Shown here one piece after another: positions 8,600 through 17,319 of a stretch of DNA of 64,000 nucleotides. Below the pieces are notes generated by a model, which did no database searches, was not told where the DNA came from, and saw only the letters and a program-made list of their open reading frames with translations. The stretch spans positions 930,001 through 994,000 of the forward strand of contig NC_009485.1 in the NCBI RefSeq assembly GCF_000015165.1, read 5' to 3'. The first letter of the stretch is position 1; every line of letters starts with the position of its first letter. The DNA comes from Bradyrhizobium sp. BTAi1. Its GTDB lineage: Bacteria; Pseudomonadota; Alphaproteobacteria; Rhizobiales; Xanthobacteraceae. The position numbers and the translations under genes were made by a program.

Positions 8600-8862
8600 C
8601 GTTGTTCCCCGCTCAGACAGTTGTAACTCTACCCCACGCTGCTCCTCTCCATCTAGTGATATGATAGCTAGATGCGCGCTCGTCCCCTGACGGCCGCGTT
8701 GTCGACTGACGCGGGCCACAGCAGCCAAAGACAGCCGCCAATCTGGTCTCGACGGTATCGCCTGGCCGGCGGTTTGAATAGCGGCATGCATTTGGACCAC
8801 GCTGCCACCGTGGCCTCAGCCCCTCGCGTCCGCCAGGCGGCCGCGTCCCAGCCGACGTCCGA

Positions 8863-10572
8863 TCAGGCGGCGCGGGCGGACAAGGCTTGGGCCTCGGCGG
8901 CGGCGCGCTGCATGCTCGAGGACATCTCGCTCGTCACCGTGCTCTGCTCCTCGACCGCCGCGGCCGTCGAAGTGACATACTCGCTGACATTGACGATCGC
9001 CTGCTTGATCGAGCCGAGTGCGGTGACGACGTCGCCGGAGATGCCGTTCAGGCTCTCGATTTCGTCGCCGATCTTGTCGGTCGCCCGCTTGGCCTGATTG
9101 GCGAGGTTCTTGACCTCGGAGGCGACGACGGCAAAGCCGCGACCGGCCTCGCCGGCGCGGGCTGATTCGATTGTCGCGTTGAGCGCCAACAGGTTGATCT
9201 GGCCGGTGATGCCGTTGATCAGCTCGACAATTCCGCTCATCGCCTGGGCGGCCTCCGACAGGCGCTGGGCCTGTGCGTCGGCCGTGGCCACGCGGTCCAC
9301 GGCGCTCATCGCCGTGTCGCGGGATTTGGTCATCGCCTCGGAAATCTCGCGCACGGAGGCGTTGAGCTCCTCGGCGCCGGCGGCGACCGATTCCATCATC
9401 GCGCGGACGCGCTCGTTGCCCATGCGGACCAGCACCTGCGGCGTGACGTCGGTGGCGTATTTGACGACCTTGAACGGCTTGCCGTTGAGGTCGAGGATCG
9501 GATTGTAGGAGGCCTGGATGTAAACCTCGCGGCCGCCTTTGCCGATCCTCTTGTATTCGGCGGACTGATATTGTCCGCAGTTCAGGCCAGCCCAGAACGC
9601 GCGATAGTCGTCGCTGTCCCGTTCCTGCGGCTCGACGAACAGGCTGTGGTGCTTGCCCTGGATCTCCGCAAGGCCATAGCCCACCGCCGCCAGGAAGTTG
9701 TCGTTCGCGGTGATGATCGTGCCGTCCATGTTGAACTCGATCACGGCCTGCGACTTTTCAATGGCGTCGATCTGGCCGGCAAGATCGGCATTCCGCAGCT
9801 TCTGTGCGGTTACGTCGCTGGCGAACTTGACCACGCCGAACGGCCGGCCCTTGTCGTCGAGCACGGGATTATAGGATGCCAGGATCCAGACCTCCTTGCC
9901 GCCCTTGCCGATGCGCTTGTATTCGCCGCTCTGGTATTCGCCGCGCCCGAGCGCGGCCCAGAACTCCTGGTAGGCCGGCGTGTCGCGCACGGCCGCCTCG
10001 ACGAACAGGCTGTGATGCTTGCCCTGGATCTCCGCAAGGCGATAGCCGAGACTATCGAGAAAGTTCTGGTTGGCCTGGATGATCGTGCCGTCGAGATCGA
10101 ATTCGATGATGGCCTGCGCCCGGTCGATGGCGGCGAGCTTCGAGGAGTCCGTCATGGCCCGCAGCTTCTTCTGGGTGATGTCGGTCGCGTATTTGACGAC
10201 CTTGACCGGCCGTCCCGAACTGTCGATGACCGGATTGTAGGACGCCTCGATCCAGATGTCGCGCTCGCCTTTGGCGACGCGCTTGAACTCGGCGGCGTGG
10301 AATTCGCCTCGGTTCAGCGATGTCCAGAACTCCCGATAGGCGGCATGGTCGCGTTCTGCGGGGGCGACAAACATCGAATGGTGTTGGCCCGCGATCTCGG
10401 CAAGCTCATAGCCCACCGCATCGAGGAAATTGCGGTTGGCGGTGATGATCGTGCCGTCGAGCTTGAACTCGATCACGGCCATTGCACGGCTCAGGGCTGC
10501 GAGCTGGGCTTCGGCGGCGGAAGTGGTCTTCGAGCGGAACACGATGGCATCTCCATGTGACAAAGCCCGCAT
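8863..10572 (-). CDS. Soluble methyl-accepting chemotaxis protein with three PAS domains
   Basis: The 569-residue protein has three tandem PAS domains (about 30-138, 150-260, 272-385), each beginning [14 protein letters not shown] and closing with ASYNP, G.P..VVK.A.D.T. An MCP signalling domain follows, with the hairpin segment [19 protein letters not shown]. No transmembrane segment is visible, so it should sense an intracellular cue, possibly through flavin or heme bound by PAS, and act on CheA/CheW. The ATG at 10572 has AGAGG upstream; the frame continues upstream only to a TTG without family similarity. No che genes are adjacent. Confidence 0.88.
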   Translation of the reverse strand: MRALSHGDAIVFRSKTTSAAEAQLAALSRAMAVIEFKLDGTIITANRNFLDAVGYELAEIAGQHHSMFVAPAERDHAAYREFWTSLNRGEFHAAEFKRVAKGERDIWIEASYNPVIDSSGRPVKVVKYATDITQKKLRAMTDSSKLAAIDRAQAIIEFDLDGTIIQANQNFLDSLGYRLAEIQGKHHSLFVEAAVRDTPAYQEFWAALGRGEYQSGEYKRIGKGGKEVWILASYNPVLDDKGRPFGVVKFASDVTAQKLRNADLAGQIDAIEKSQAVIEFNMDGTIITANDNFLAAVGYGLAEIQGKHHSLFVEPQERDSDDYRAFWAGLNCGQYQSAEYKRIGKGGREVYIQASYNPILDLNGKPFKVVKYATDVTPQVLVRMGNERVRAMMESVAAGAEELNASVREISEAMTKSRDTAMSAVDRVATADAQAQRLSEAAQAMSGIVELINGITGQINLLALNATIESARAGEAGRGFAVVASEVKNLANQAKRATDKIGDEIESLNGISGDVVTALGSIKQAIVNVSEYVTSTAAAVEEQSTVTSEMSSSMQRAAAEAQALSARAA

Positions 10573-11152
10573 CGAGACCTCTGCTCGATCTGCGCTGACT
10601 TCGGATCTCAGTTGATGGGGGGGAAGGGCGGCGCCGTTGCCGAAGGCGGGCCTTGACGAGCCGATCAAGCGTCGATCGATCAGGCCTCATGGAACCGACG
10701 GGCGGACTCTTCACGCGAGTCGTTTCGGGATCACTAAGGCGATTGAAGGATTGTCGATGTTACGTATTTCTACGTGAGATGATGTGCATCATACGAACGA
10801 CCTGTTGTTTCTCCGATGTTCGCCCGATGCGATCGCACATGAACTTTGAGCTCGGGCTTCATTAGAGCCGCTGCGGCGATCCTGCGCGAGCCTCTGACTG
10901 AGTGCTCGAGACGGGACTGATTGTGCGTCAAGGTCCAAGACCCGCGCGACGAGGAAGACCACTTGCGATGTGAGCGCGCCGGACCGATCTCCCCGGCGCC
11001 GCCATGTTCGTCTCCTCCGGGGGACCAAGGCTCCAGGCAGGCAACGCCCTCGCTGCAGCCGTGACAGCGCCTTTGACTCTGGGTTGCGGAAGTGCTGATC
11101 TGCTCGTGTCGGGAAAGCGACGCAAGCCAATCACGCGCGACCCAGGGAGGCG
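10573..11152. other. Intergenic region between divergent MCP and aquaporin genes
   Basis: No gene was recognised in these 580 bases. Two small motifs stand out: TACGT at 10761-10765 repeated at 10771-10775 with a 5-base spacer, and ATGATG-TG-CATCAT at about 10779-10792. Both lie in the AT-richer part, about 200 bases upstream of the chemoreceptor start, where its promoter would be expected. Their binding proteins are unknown. Confidence 0.5.
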
Positions 11153-11896
11153 ATGATGAACGGCAACAGCAATAAGCTCGTGGCGGAGGCGATCGGCACC
11201 TTCTGGCTGACATTCGGCGGTTGCGGCAGCGCGGTGATCGCGGCCGGGGTGCCGGATGTCGGGATCGGCATGCTCGGCGTGGCGCTTGCGTTCGGGCTCA
11301 CCGTGGTCACCATGGCCTATGCCATCGGGCACATCTCGGGCTGTCATCTCAATCCGGCTGTCACCGTGGGGCTCGCCTGCGGCGGGCGGTTCCCGACCGG
11401 GCTGATCCTGCCCTACGTCATCGCGCAGGTGATCGGCGCCGTCGTCGGCGCGGCCGTGCTGTATGCGATCGCCAGCGGCGCGCCGGACTTCAGCCTCGCC
11501 GGCGGCTTTGCCGCCAACGGCTATGCCGAGCATTCGCCCGGCAAATACGGCTTAGGGGCCTGCCTGCTCAGCGAGTTCGTGCTGACGATGATGTTCCTGT
11601 TCGTGATCATGGGGGCGACCCATGGCAAGGCGCCGGTCGGATTTGCGCCGCTGGCGATCGGGCTCGCGCTGACGCTCATTCATCTCATCAGCATCCACGT
11701 CACCAACACCTCGGTGAATCCGGCGCGCAGCACCGGGCCGGCGCTGTTCGTCGGCGGCTGGGCGCTGGCGCAGCTCTGGCTGTTCTGGGTGGCGCCGCTG
11801 CTCGGCGGCGCCGCGGGCGGCTTCATCTATCGCTGGCTGAGCCGGGAGCCGGCGGCCGAGGTGACCGGGCAGACCGTGATCCCGAAACGCGCCTAG
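11153..11896 (+). CDS. aqpZ: Aquaporin Z (MIP family water channel)
   Basis: The 247-residue inner-membrane channel has six transmembrane helices and the two NPA half-helices, NPAV at residue 67 and NPAR at 189. The arginine after the second NPA, with histidine in the preceding helix region, is typical of water-selective AqpZ, not glycerol facilitators. GGGAGG precedes the start; a second ATG is adjacent at 11156. It is divergent from the chemoreceptor and followed by a small membrane protein gene. Confidence 0.95.
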   Translation: MMNGNSNKLVAEAIGTFWLTFGGCGSAVIAAGVPDVGIGMLGVALAFGLTVVTMAYAIGHISGCHLNPAVTVGLACGGRFPTGLILPYVIAQVIGAVVGAAVLYAIASGAPDFSLAGGFAANGYAEHSPGKYGLGACLLSEFVLTMMFLFVIMGATHGKAPVGFAPLAIGLALTLIHLISIHVTNTSVNPARSTGPALFVGGWALAQLWLFWVAPLLGGAAGGFIYRWLSREPAAEVTGQTVIPKRA

Positions 11897-12015
11897 GGAC
11901 ATCTCCTCTCGCCGGCGGATCGGGCCATGGCTCCGCGGCGCCAGGATGCTCATGGTGCGAATGAGATCATCCGAGGCGCGCGCCCTGGCGTTCAGGACCG
12001 ATGGAGGAGGCCGCA

Positions 12016-12201
12016 ATGTTCGTCGACTTGCCCGGCTATTGGCCGCATGAACCGAAGCCGGAACCGCCGAAGCGGCGGCTGTCGGTCGGCGGGGAGAGGC
12101 TGCTGCTGGCTCTGATCGGCCTCAACATGATGCTGCTGGTCGTGGCGCCGGTCGGCGGCGTCACGTTGATCCACTGGCTGGTGGCCGTGCTGTCGCGTTG
12201 A
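12016..12201 (+). CDS. Small single-pass membrane protein
   Basis: A 61-residue open frame preceded by GGAGGAGG. The N-terminus MFVDLPGYWPHEPKPEPPKRR is Pro- and charge-rich. Residues from about 28 onward (LLLALIGLNMMLLVVAPVGG) form one or two membrane helices. I recall no characterised family. The strong ribosome site and clean topology support a real gene, perhaps co-transcribed with aqpZ 119 bases upstream. Confidence 0.6.
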   Translation: MFVDLPGYWPHEPKPEPPKRRLSVGGERLLLALIGLNMMLLVVAPVGGVTLIHWLVAVLSR

Positions 12202-12330
12202 TGATGAGTGAAGCATTTGCCCCTGCGTCAGGTCCGTACGGCTCCTGCGTGGGACGACGCCTTCAACTGCCGCAGGCCAACGCATTTGAGGACGAGGCGT
12301 GGCAGCGCCGGTTCCGACCTGGCTCCTCAT

Positions 12331-12459
12331 AGCCCGGATGAGCGCCAGCCGACGCCGCTTCGGCGTCGGCGATAGCGACATCCGGGTCCACCGGCGACAG
12401 CGCGTGAGAACCCGGATGTCGCGTCCGCCTCCGCCCTCCGGGCTTCGCGCATCCGGGCT
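12331..12459. repeat. CCCGGATG-type intergenic palindromic element
   Basis: AGCCCGGATG (12331-12340) and CATCCGGGCT (12450-12459) are exact inverted ends. Inside are a 10-bp hairpin (12348-12357 with 12361-12370, loop CTT) and two further CCCGGATG/CATCCGGG copies. This resembles a dispersed intergenic repeat I associate with Bradyrhizobium genomes. It fills most of the gap between the small membrane protein gene and the convergent ubiG-like gene. Confidence 0.75.
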
Positions 12460-12482
12460 GCGAGTCTGTCTTTTTGGAGATG

Positions 12483-13265
12483 TCACGGCATGCGGCGATA
12501 GATCTGCAGATAGTTGGTCGAGGGCCGGCCGCCGATGCGCCAGCGCATCGTCAGCGGGTTGAGCTCGACGGCCACCGTCTCGAGCGGACTGAAGCGATGC
12601 GGCGCGAGCAGCGCTTCCAGCTCGGCCGGCTTGACGAAGCGGCGCCAATCATGCGTGCCGCGCGGCAGCCAGCCCAGGATATATTCGGCGCCGATGATCG
12701 CCTTCACGAACGAGGTCAGCGTGCGGTTCAAGGTGCCGATCACGAGGATGCCGCCGGGCCGCACCAGCTCGGCGACATGCCCGACGAAGCGGCCGAGATC
12801 GGCGACATGCTCGACCACTTCGAGCGTCAGCACGATGTCGGCGCGCTCGCCTTCCGCGACGAGGTCCTCCGGCAGCGCGTGACGATAGGCGACGAGTGCG
12901 CTCTGCCGGCGCGCATGATCGGCCGCCACGAGCACGTTGCGCTCCGACGCGTCGATGCCGAGCGTGTCCGCGCCGAGCCGCGACAAGGGCTCGGTGACGA
13001 TGCCGGCCCCGCAGCCGACGTCGATGATTTCCAGGCCAGCCAGCGGCAGGTTGGCCGCGGCATCGCGGCCGACCAGCGCCGGCAGGCGATCGCAGAGATA
13101 GCTCACGCGCGCGGCGTTGAAGGCGTGCACCAGCTTGAACGCGCCGTCCGGCTTCCACCATTCCTCGGCCAGGCGAGAGAACCGCGCGATCTCCGCCGGA
13201 TCGACGGTCGAGGGACCTTCGGCGGTCGCAGCGAAGGCGGGCTTCACGGCATCCTTGTAGAGCAT
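12483..13265 (-). CDS. ubiG: UbiG-like class I SAM-dependent O-methyltransferase
   Basis: UbiG methylates the ring hydroxyls of ubiquinone precursors at the inner membrane. The 260-residue protein carries the family N-terminus VDPAEIARFSRLAEEWW, the SAM-binding motif IDVGCGAGIVTEPL, LGIDASERNV, and the late TLNRT..SF..AI.GAEY..GWLPRGTHDW segment. The C-terminus (RIGGRPSTNYLQIYRR) differs from the usual DVNYM ending. It is the last gene of a minus-strand operon with a DUF4149 protein and an ICMT-like methyltransferase, an unusual setting for canonical ubiG. It may be a second, specialised paralog. Confidence 0.75.
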   Translation of the reverse strand: MLYKDAVKPAFAATAEGPSTVDPAEIARFSRLAEEWWKPDGAFKLVHAFNAARVSYLCDRLPALVGRDAAANLPLAGLEIIDVGCGAGIVTEPLSRLGADTLGIDASERNVLVAADHARRQSALVAYRHALPEDLVAEGERADIVLTLEVVEHVADLGRFVGHVAELVRPGGILVIGTLNRTLTSFVKAIIGAEYILGWLPRGTHDWRRFVKPAELEALLAPHRFSPLETVAVELNPLTMRWRIGGRPSTNYLQIYRRMP

Positions 13266-13293
13266 CGTCGTCGTCCTTTCTCCGCTGCGGTCC

Positions 13294-13689
13294 TCATTGC
13301 GCGAGACGCAGCAGCACGCCGCCGCTCAGCACGATATGGACCAAGGTGAGCACGACCGAGGCGCCGTGAAGGCGGGCAAAGCGGCGCTTTTCGCCATGAT
13401 CTGTGGCGCGGTTGATCGCGGGTATCAGGATCTGCCGCGCCAGCACGGCGGTGAGCGCGACCGCGACCAGGGCGCCGCCCGCGAGCTCGTCGCCGGCGAG
13501 CGCCGTCACGCCGGCGGCGGCGGCCGTCACGATGACGAACAGATAGAAATGCGGGAAGGCGCGGCGGATCACCGCGCGGGTCGTGTCGGCGGGCAGCGCG
13601 CTGAACAGGAACGGCGCGAAGCCGAACGCGAACAGGGTCATGCCGCCGAACAGCAGCGCGGTGACGAGCAATGCGGCGGCGTTCATCAT
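13294..13689 (-). CDS. DUF4149-like four-helix membrane protein
   Basis: The 131-residue protein has four hydrophobic segments and resembles DUF4149/TMEM205-like proteins (N-terminal LLVTALLFGGMTLFAFGFAPF and central INRATDHGEKRRFARLHG). Its function is unknown. The ATG at 13689 overlaps the stop of the upstream methyltransferase gene (ATGA), so the two are translationally coupled. The ubiG-like gene follows 28 bases downstream. Confidence 0.75.
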   Translation of the reverse strand: MMNAAALLVTALLFGGMTLFAFGFAPFLFSALPADTTRAVIRRAFPHFYLFVIVTAAAAGVTALAGDELAGGALVAVALTAVLARQILIPAINRATDHGEKRRFARLHGASVVLTLVHIVLSGGVLLRLAQ

Positions 13690-14501
13690 GGCGTGGGCTC
13701 TCCGCGCGCCGGCCAGCGCGGCAGGATATAAGGAACGCGCGCGCGATAGGCCTGGAAGCGCGCGCCGTAGATCTGCGTGAAACGCCGTTCCTTCAGCCGC
13801 GGCGCGAGCAGGCAATAGGCCGTCAGCACCAGCGCGACCGCGAGCTGGTCAGGCGTCCACACCGGCACCGTCCACAGCGACAGCGCAAAGGCCAGATAGA
13901 TCGGCTGGCGGATGATCGCGAACAGGCCGCGCTCGGGCATGTCGGGAAAGCGCGGCGGCCGGTCGGCCGCCAGCGACAGCCAGCCGAGCGCGCCGGATTG
14001 CACCTCGACGCCGGCATCCCAGCTCGCCTTGATCAGCAGCAGCCAGCTGGTCGCGTAAGCGAGGCACAGCGCCACGAAGGCGCCGCCTTGGGCGCGCCAC
14101 CAGACGATGCCGCTCGGCGTCCACAGCGCAAACAGGCACAGCAGCTGCAGCGCGGCGATGACGGCATAATGCGTGGTGGCGAGCGTCGCGCCATGCTGTC
14201 CCAGGCGCGCCAGCCAGCGGCGGCCCGGTCCGAGCAGCAGCGAATGGACGAGCGGAAATTGCAGCAGCAGCGCGGTGTTTGCGACGATCGCCCACGGCCA
14301 CGGCACGCGGCCGAAGCTCTCGCTCATGCCGAAGAACATCGCGCCGATCATCGCCAGCACGGCCAGCGCAAACAGCGCGTGGCAGACGAGGCCGGTCAGG
14401 ACGGCCGTCGCAATCCGACCTGCGCCCGGTGGCGCGGCCCGTGCGGATCGCAGCAGCGCCGTGAGGCGGGTCAAGTGGGAGAGATCGGCCGGGTTGCTCA
14501 C
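13686..14501 (-). CDS. ICMT/MddA-like membrane methyltransferase
   Basis: The 271-residue integral membrane protein has about six hydrophobic segments. Its C-terminal part, FAIIRQPIYLAFALSLW followed by LKERRFTQIYGARFQAYR, has the RxPxYL and (E)ERRF..YG..Y..Y pattern of the isoprenylcysteine carboxyl methyltransferase/phospholipid methyltransferase superfamily, including MddA-like enzymes that methylate thiols. The start is GTG. It leads the three-gene operon with DUF4149 and the UbiG-like enzyme, pointing to modification of a lipid-soluble or volatile small molecule. The substrate cannot be deduced. Confidence 0.7.
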   Translation of the reverse strand: MSNPADLSHLTRLTALLRSARAAPPGAGRIATAVLTGLVCHALFALAVLAMIGAMFFGMSESFGRVPWPWAIVANTALLLQFPLVHSLLLGPGRRWLARLGQHGATLATTHYAVIAALQLLCLFALWTPSGIVWWRAQGGAFVALCLAYATSWLLLIKASWDAGVEVQSGALGWLSLAADRPPRFPDMPERGLFAIIRQPIYLAFALSLWTVPVWTPDQLAVALVLTAYCLLAPRLKERRFTQIYGARFQAYRARVPYILPRWPARGEPTP

Positions 14502-14612
14502 ATCTTGGCTACGCGGCGCGTCGGGCGTCGGATTTCAGCTGGCCATCACGGATGCGTGAGGGCGGGGCGGTCATGCCTCGGCGCGGCTGCTCGTCGGTTT
14601 CGGAGCGGACAT

Positions 14613-15023
14613 CTAGACCTTCATGTCGACGACGATGCGGCTCATCTCGTCGCTCGCCTTCAGCACGCGCGCATTGGCGGCGAAGCTGTATTTGGCGACC
14701 AGCTGGCTGATCATCTCCTGGGCGAGATCGACATTGGGTGCGGCGACGAGGCCATCCTTGTTGGCGAACGGCGCCGATGGCTCGTAGCTCGCCGACGTGC
14801 CCTGGCTCGCTCTGGTGATGGTGGTCTGGGTGCCGCCGCCGGCGACGTCGCTCTGCACCAGCTCGAGCGGGTCATAGGCCTTCGGCGCGCCCGCCGGCAG
14901 CTTGCCATTCGCATCCGGCAGCGCGCCCGTGCTCCTGGCATTGGCGACGTTGGAGGCCGACACTTCGAGCCGGCGCGTGGCCGCGTTCATGCCGGAGACT
15001 GCGTTGGAAGCGATCGGGCTCAT
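14613..15023 (-). CDS. Orphan FlgC-like flagellar rod protein
   Basis: The 136-residue protein begins MSPIASNAVSGMNAATRRL followed by SASNVANA, the N-terminal FlgB/FlgC-type rod motif, and ends with MISQLVAKYSFAANARVLK..DEMS, the C-terminal rod/hook motif. FlgC forms part of the proximal rod of the flagellar basal body. No flagellar genes surround it, so it is an orphan copy and not the flg operon member. It could be a spare rod subunit or a protein used by another system. Confidence 0.75.
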   Translation of the reverse strand: MSPIASNAVSGMNAATRRLEVSASNVANARSTGALPDANGKLPAGAPKAYDPLELVQSDVAGGGTQTTITRASQGTSASYEPSAPFANKDGLVAAPNVDLAQEMISQLVAKYSFAANARVLKASDEMSRIVVDMKV

Positions 15024-15139
15024 GATGCTTGCTGCTGATGATGCCTCCTCACCTAAGCCCGGGGCCCCTCAAGCAAGCGTCAAGCCAGACGGTCAGACTT
15101 GATCGAGTTCCGAAAGGTCTTGTTCACTATCCACCGCGC

Positions 15140-15451
15140 TCAGGGCGAGCGATGCGGGGAGAGCTGCAGCAGCCGCAGCGCGCCGGGGACGTCGTTCGGG
15201 GACGAGACGAGCGCATAGTCTCCGCGCGCGGCGCCGACGCCGCCGGTGACGACGACGGCCCGCTTCGGACACAGGCCGAAGCAGCTCGTCATCACCACGC
15301 GCGGCGGCTTGCCGCCGGCCGAGGCGGCGTGTCCGGCCGCGCGCTTGATGGCCGTCTTGATGTCCTTCGCATCGTCGCTGCGCTTGAGGCATTTGCGGCA
15401 GACGAACACGGGGGCGGGGCGGCGGGGTTTGACGAGAGCGGGGGAAGCCAT
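15140..15451 (-). CDS. (2Fe-2S) thioredoxin-like ferredoxin domain protein
   Basis: The 103-residue protein has CRKC (C18, C21) and CFGLC (C57, C61) in the order and spacing of thioredoxin-fold 2Fe-2S ferredoxins, with the typical VVMTSCFGLCPKRAVVV segment. It is probably a soluble electron carrier or cluster-binding protein. The partner is unknown. ATG 15451 has GGGGGAAG upstream. It stands alone between the FlgC-like gene and a small membrane protein gene. Confidence 0.72.
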   Translation of the reverse strand: MASPALVKPRRPAPVFVCRKCLKRSDDAKDIKTAIKRAAGHAASAGGKPPRVVMTSCFGLCPKRAVVVTGGVGAARGDYALVSSPNDVPGALRLLQLSPHRSP

Positions 15452-15540
15452 GGCTCTGCAGCTAGGGCGTCGCATGCGCGCCGGCATCCCTCATGAATGC
15501 GCGGCCGGTGTGCGGCTGGCGGGGTTCCGCGCCGACCGCG

Positions 15541-15930
15541 TCAGCGCGGGCTGAGCCGGGCCAGCGCCCAGCGCACCGACAGGCCGATGCCGACCGCCGG
15601 TAGCACGATGGCGGCGCCGGCGAGCGCGGCGAACAGTAATTCGAGCGGCCAGAGATTGTGCGAGGTCGGGTCGGTCGCCGTGTCCTTGGCGATGGAGACG
15701 CCGACGATGATCGGGACGGCGAGCAGCATCGCCTGGACGATGCGCCGGACCGGCGCCATGTCGATCAGGACCAGGACGAGCGACAGAAACGCGAGCAGCA
15801 GCGCGCCGGGCAGGACGGCGAACTGCCCCCTGTTGAGCTCGGCAGAGGACAGCCGCCAATAGGGAAGGCCGGCCGCCAGCACGACACCGGCAAGCGCAAG
15901 GAGCAACCCGAGAACGTCGACGATCTTCAT
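15541..15930 (-). CDS. Small multi-pass membrane protein
   Basis: The 129-residue protein has about four hydrophobic segments, beginning MKIVDVLGLLLALAGVVLAAG and ending in an Arg-rich tail. I do not recognise a family. The pattern of long Leu/Val/Ala helices joined by short charged loops and the presence of an ATG start support it as a real inner-membrane protein. Nothing in the neighbourhood hints at a role. Confidence 0.6.
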   Translation of the reverse strand: MKIVDVLGLLLALAGVVLAAGLPYWRLSSAELNRGQFAVLPGALLLAFLSLVLVLIDMAPVRRIVQAMLLAVPIIVGVSIAKDTATDPTSHNLWPLELLFAALAGAAIVLPAVGIGLSVRWALARLSPR

Positions 15931-16161
15931 GGCGAGAAGCCTGACAGCCGGACGTTAAGGAGCCCTCACCCAGCGTAACCCTCGAGCTATTGCTCACCGA
16001 CGGGGCATATGATCTGGTCTGGCGGTGATCGTCGGCGTCGCCTGGGGATGGCCTGAGCGGCCGGTTCCGGACGGCGTGACGGCCATGTCATAGTGACGGA
16101 CGATCCAGGTCACGCGCGTTCAGGCGTGTGACGGATAGAAAAAAGGAGACGGTGCGGGGTC

Positions 16162-17115
16162 ATGGCGGCGAGCGACAGCGACAAATCCCGGCTCGACGAT
16201 GCCGCCCGCGCCGGCTGGCTGTATTTCATTGCCGGCCATACCCAGGACGAGATCGCGCGGATGCTGCAGGTGTCGCGCGCCTCGGCGCAGCGGCTGGTGT
16301 CGCTGTGCCTCGCCGAGCGGCTGATCACCTTCCGGCTCGAGCATCCCATCGCCTCCTGCATGGCGCTCGCGGGCCGCCTCAAAGATCGCTTCGCGCTGGT
16401 GCATTGCGAGGTGGTGCCGACCGATCCGGCCGCGCCATCGGGCGCCGCCGGCATCGCCGAGCGCTGCGCCAACCTGCTGGAAACCACGTTGCGGACCGAG
16501 ACGCCGGTGATCATCGCGCTCGGCACCGGCCGGGCGGTGCGTGCCGCTGTCGAGCGCGTCACGCCGATCGACCGGCCGGAGCACCAGATCGTGTCGCTGG
16601 TCGGCAATATCCTCGCCGACGGCTCGGCCAGCTTCTTCGATACCGTCGGCCGGCTCGCCGACCGCACCGGCGCGCGGCATTATCCGATGCCGCTGCCGTT
16701 CCTGATGGGGTCGGAAGAGGAGCGTGACCGCATGGTCCGGCTCGATGCCATCGGCAAGGTCAAGGCGGTCGCGGATCAGGCCGACCTCAAGCTGGTCGGG
16801 ATCGGCCAGATGGACCAGAAGGCGCAGATGCATGTCGACGGCTTCGTCACCCGCGACGAGCTCACCGAGATGATGCGGCTTGGCGCGATCGGCGAGATCA
16901 CCGGCTGGGCCTATGATGCCAAGGGCAAGCTGATCGATGGCGGCACCAACCGCCGGCTCACCAGCATTCCGCCGGAGGTCCCCGCGCGCGCGATGACGAT
17001 CGCGGCGGCGGTCGGGCCGGGCAAGATTCCGGCGATCCGGGCAGCGCTGGTCGGGCGGCTGATCAACGGCCTGATCACGGACGAGGCCACGGCCCGCGCC
17101 ATCCTGGATGAGTGA
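16162..17115 (+). CDS. SorC/DeoR-type sugar-binding transcriptional regulator
   Basis: The 317-residue protein has an N-terminal helix-turn-helix (about 15-55: AGHTQDEIARMLQVSRASAQRL) and a C-terminal SorC-type sugar-phosphate-binding domain (VIIALGTGRAVRAAVERV, SLVGNILADGSAS, MDQKAQMHVDGFVT, DGGTNRRLTSIP). SorC regulators bind a phosphorylated sugar or polyol and control an adjacent operon. It lies immediately upstream of the polyol ABC transporter genes on the same strand. A set of TGAACAT half-sites before smoE is the likely target. AGGAGA lies somewhat far from the chosen ATG. Confidence 0.88.
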   Translation: MAASDSDKSRLDDAARAGWLYFIAGHTQDEIARMLQVSRASAQRLVSLCLAERLITFRLEHPIASCMALAGRLKDRFALVHCEVVPTDPAAPSGAAGIAERCANLLETTLRTETPVIIALGTGRAVRAAVERVTPIDRPEHQIVSLVGNILADGSASFFDTVGRLADRTGARHYPMPLPFLMGSEEERDRMVRLDAIGKVKAVADQADLKLVGIGQMDQKAQMHVDGFVTRDELTEMMRLGAIGEITGWAYDAKGKLIDGGTNRRLTSIPPEVPARAMTIAAAVGPGKIPAIRAALVGRLINGLITDEATARAILDE

Positions 17116-17239
17116 GACCGGCCCCGGGAGCTGACCCGCCGGGCGATCCGATGGCCGGATCGCCGCGCCGATCACGCTGTTTTTCAATTCCTGATCATCG
17201 ATCTGCTGCAGCGCGCAACCTGTGGGCGCCGGGCCATGC

Positions 17240-17295
17240 TTGACAAAGTCTGACCAGTGTTGTGAACATCAGCTCAGCCCGTGAGCATATGTTCA
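17240..17295 (+). promoter_or_regulatory. Promoter and operator array upstream of smoE
   Basis: TTGACA at 17240-17245 is a consensus -35 element. TGAACAT (17263-17269) and ATGTTCA (17289-17295) form an inverted repeat with 19 bases between. The distal half also belongs to a near-perfect 14-base palindrome TGAGCATATGTTCA (17282-17295, one mismatched pair). Three related half-sites overlapping and following the expected -10 region fit a regulator operator, most likely that of the adjacent SorC protein. Confidence 0.65.
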
Positions 17296-17319
17296 AAAGA
17301 CACGGGAAGGGAGGACACC

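Noticed and set aside
8600..8800. N-terminal extension of the radical SAM frame
   Set aside because: No similarity and no ribosome site; the motif-bearing protein starts naturally at MKYDVEADW.
8600..8862. Possible RiPP precursor next to the radical SAM gene
   Set aside because: No short frame with a good ribosome site and a leader/core-like pattern was found.
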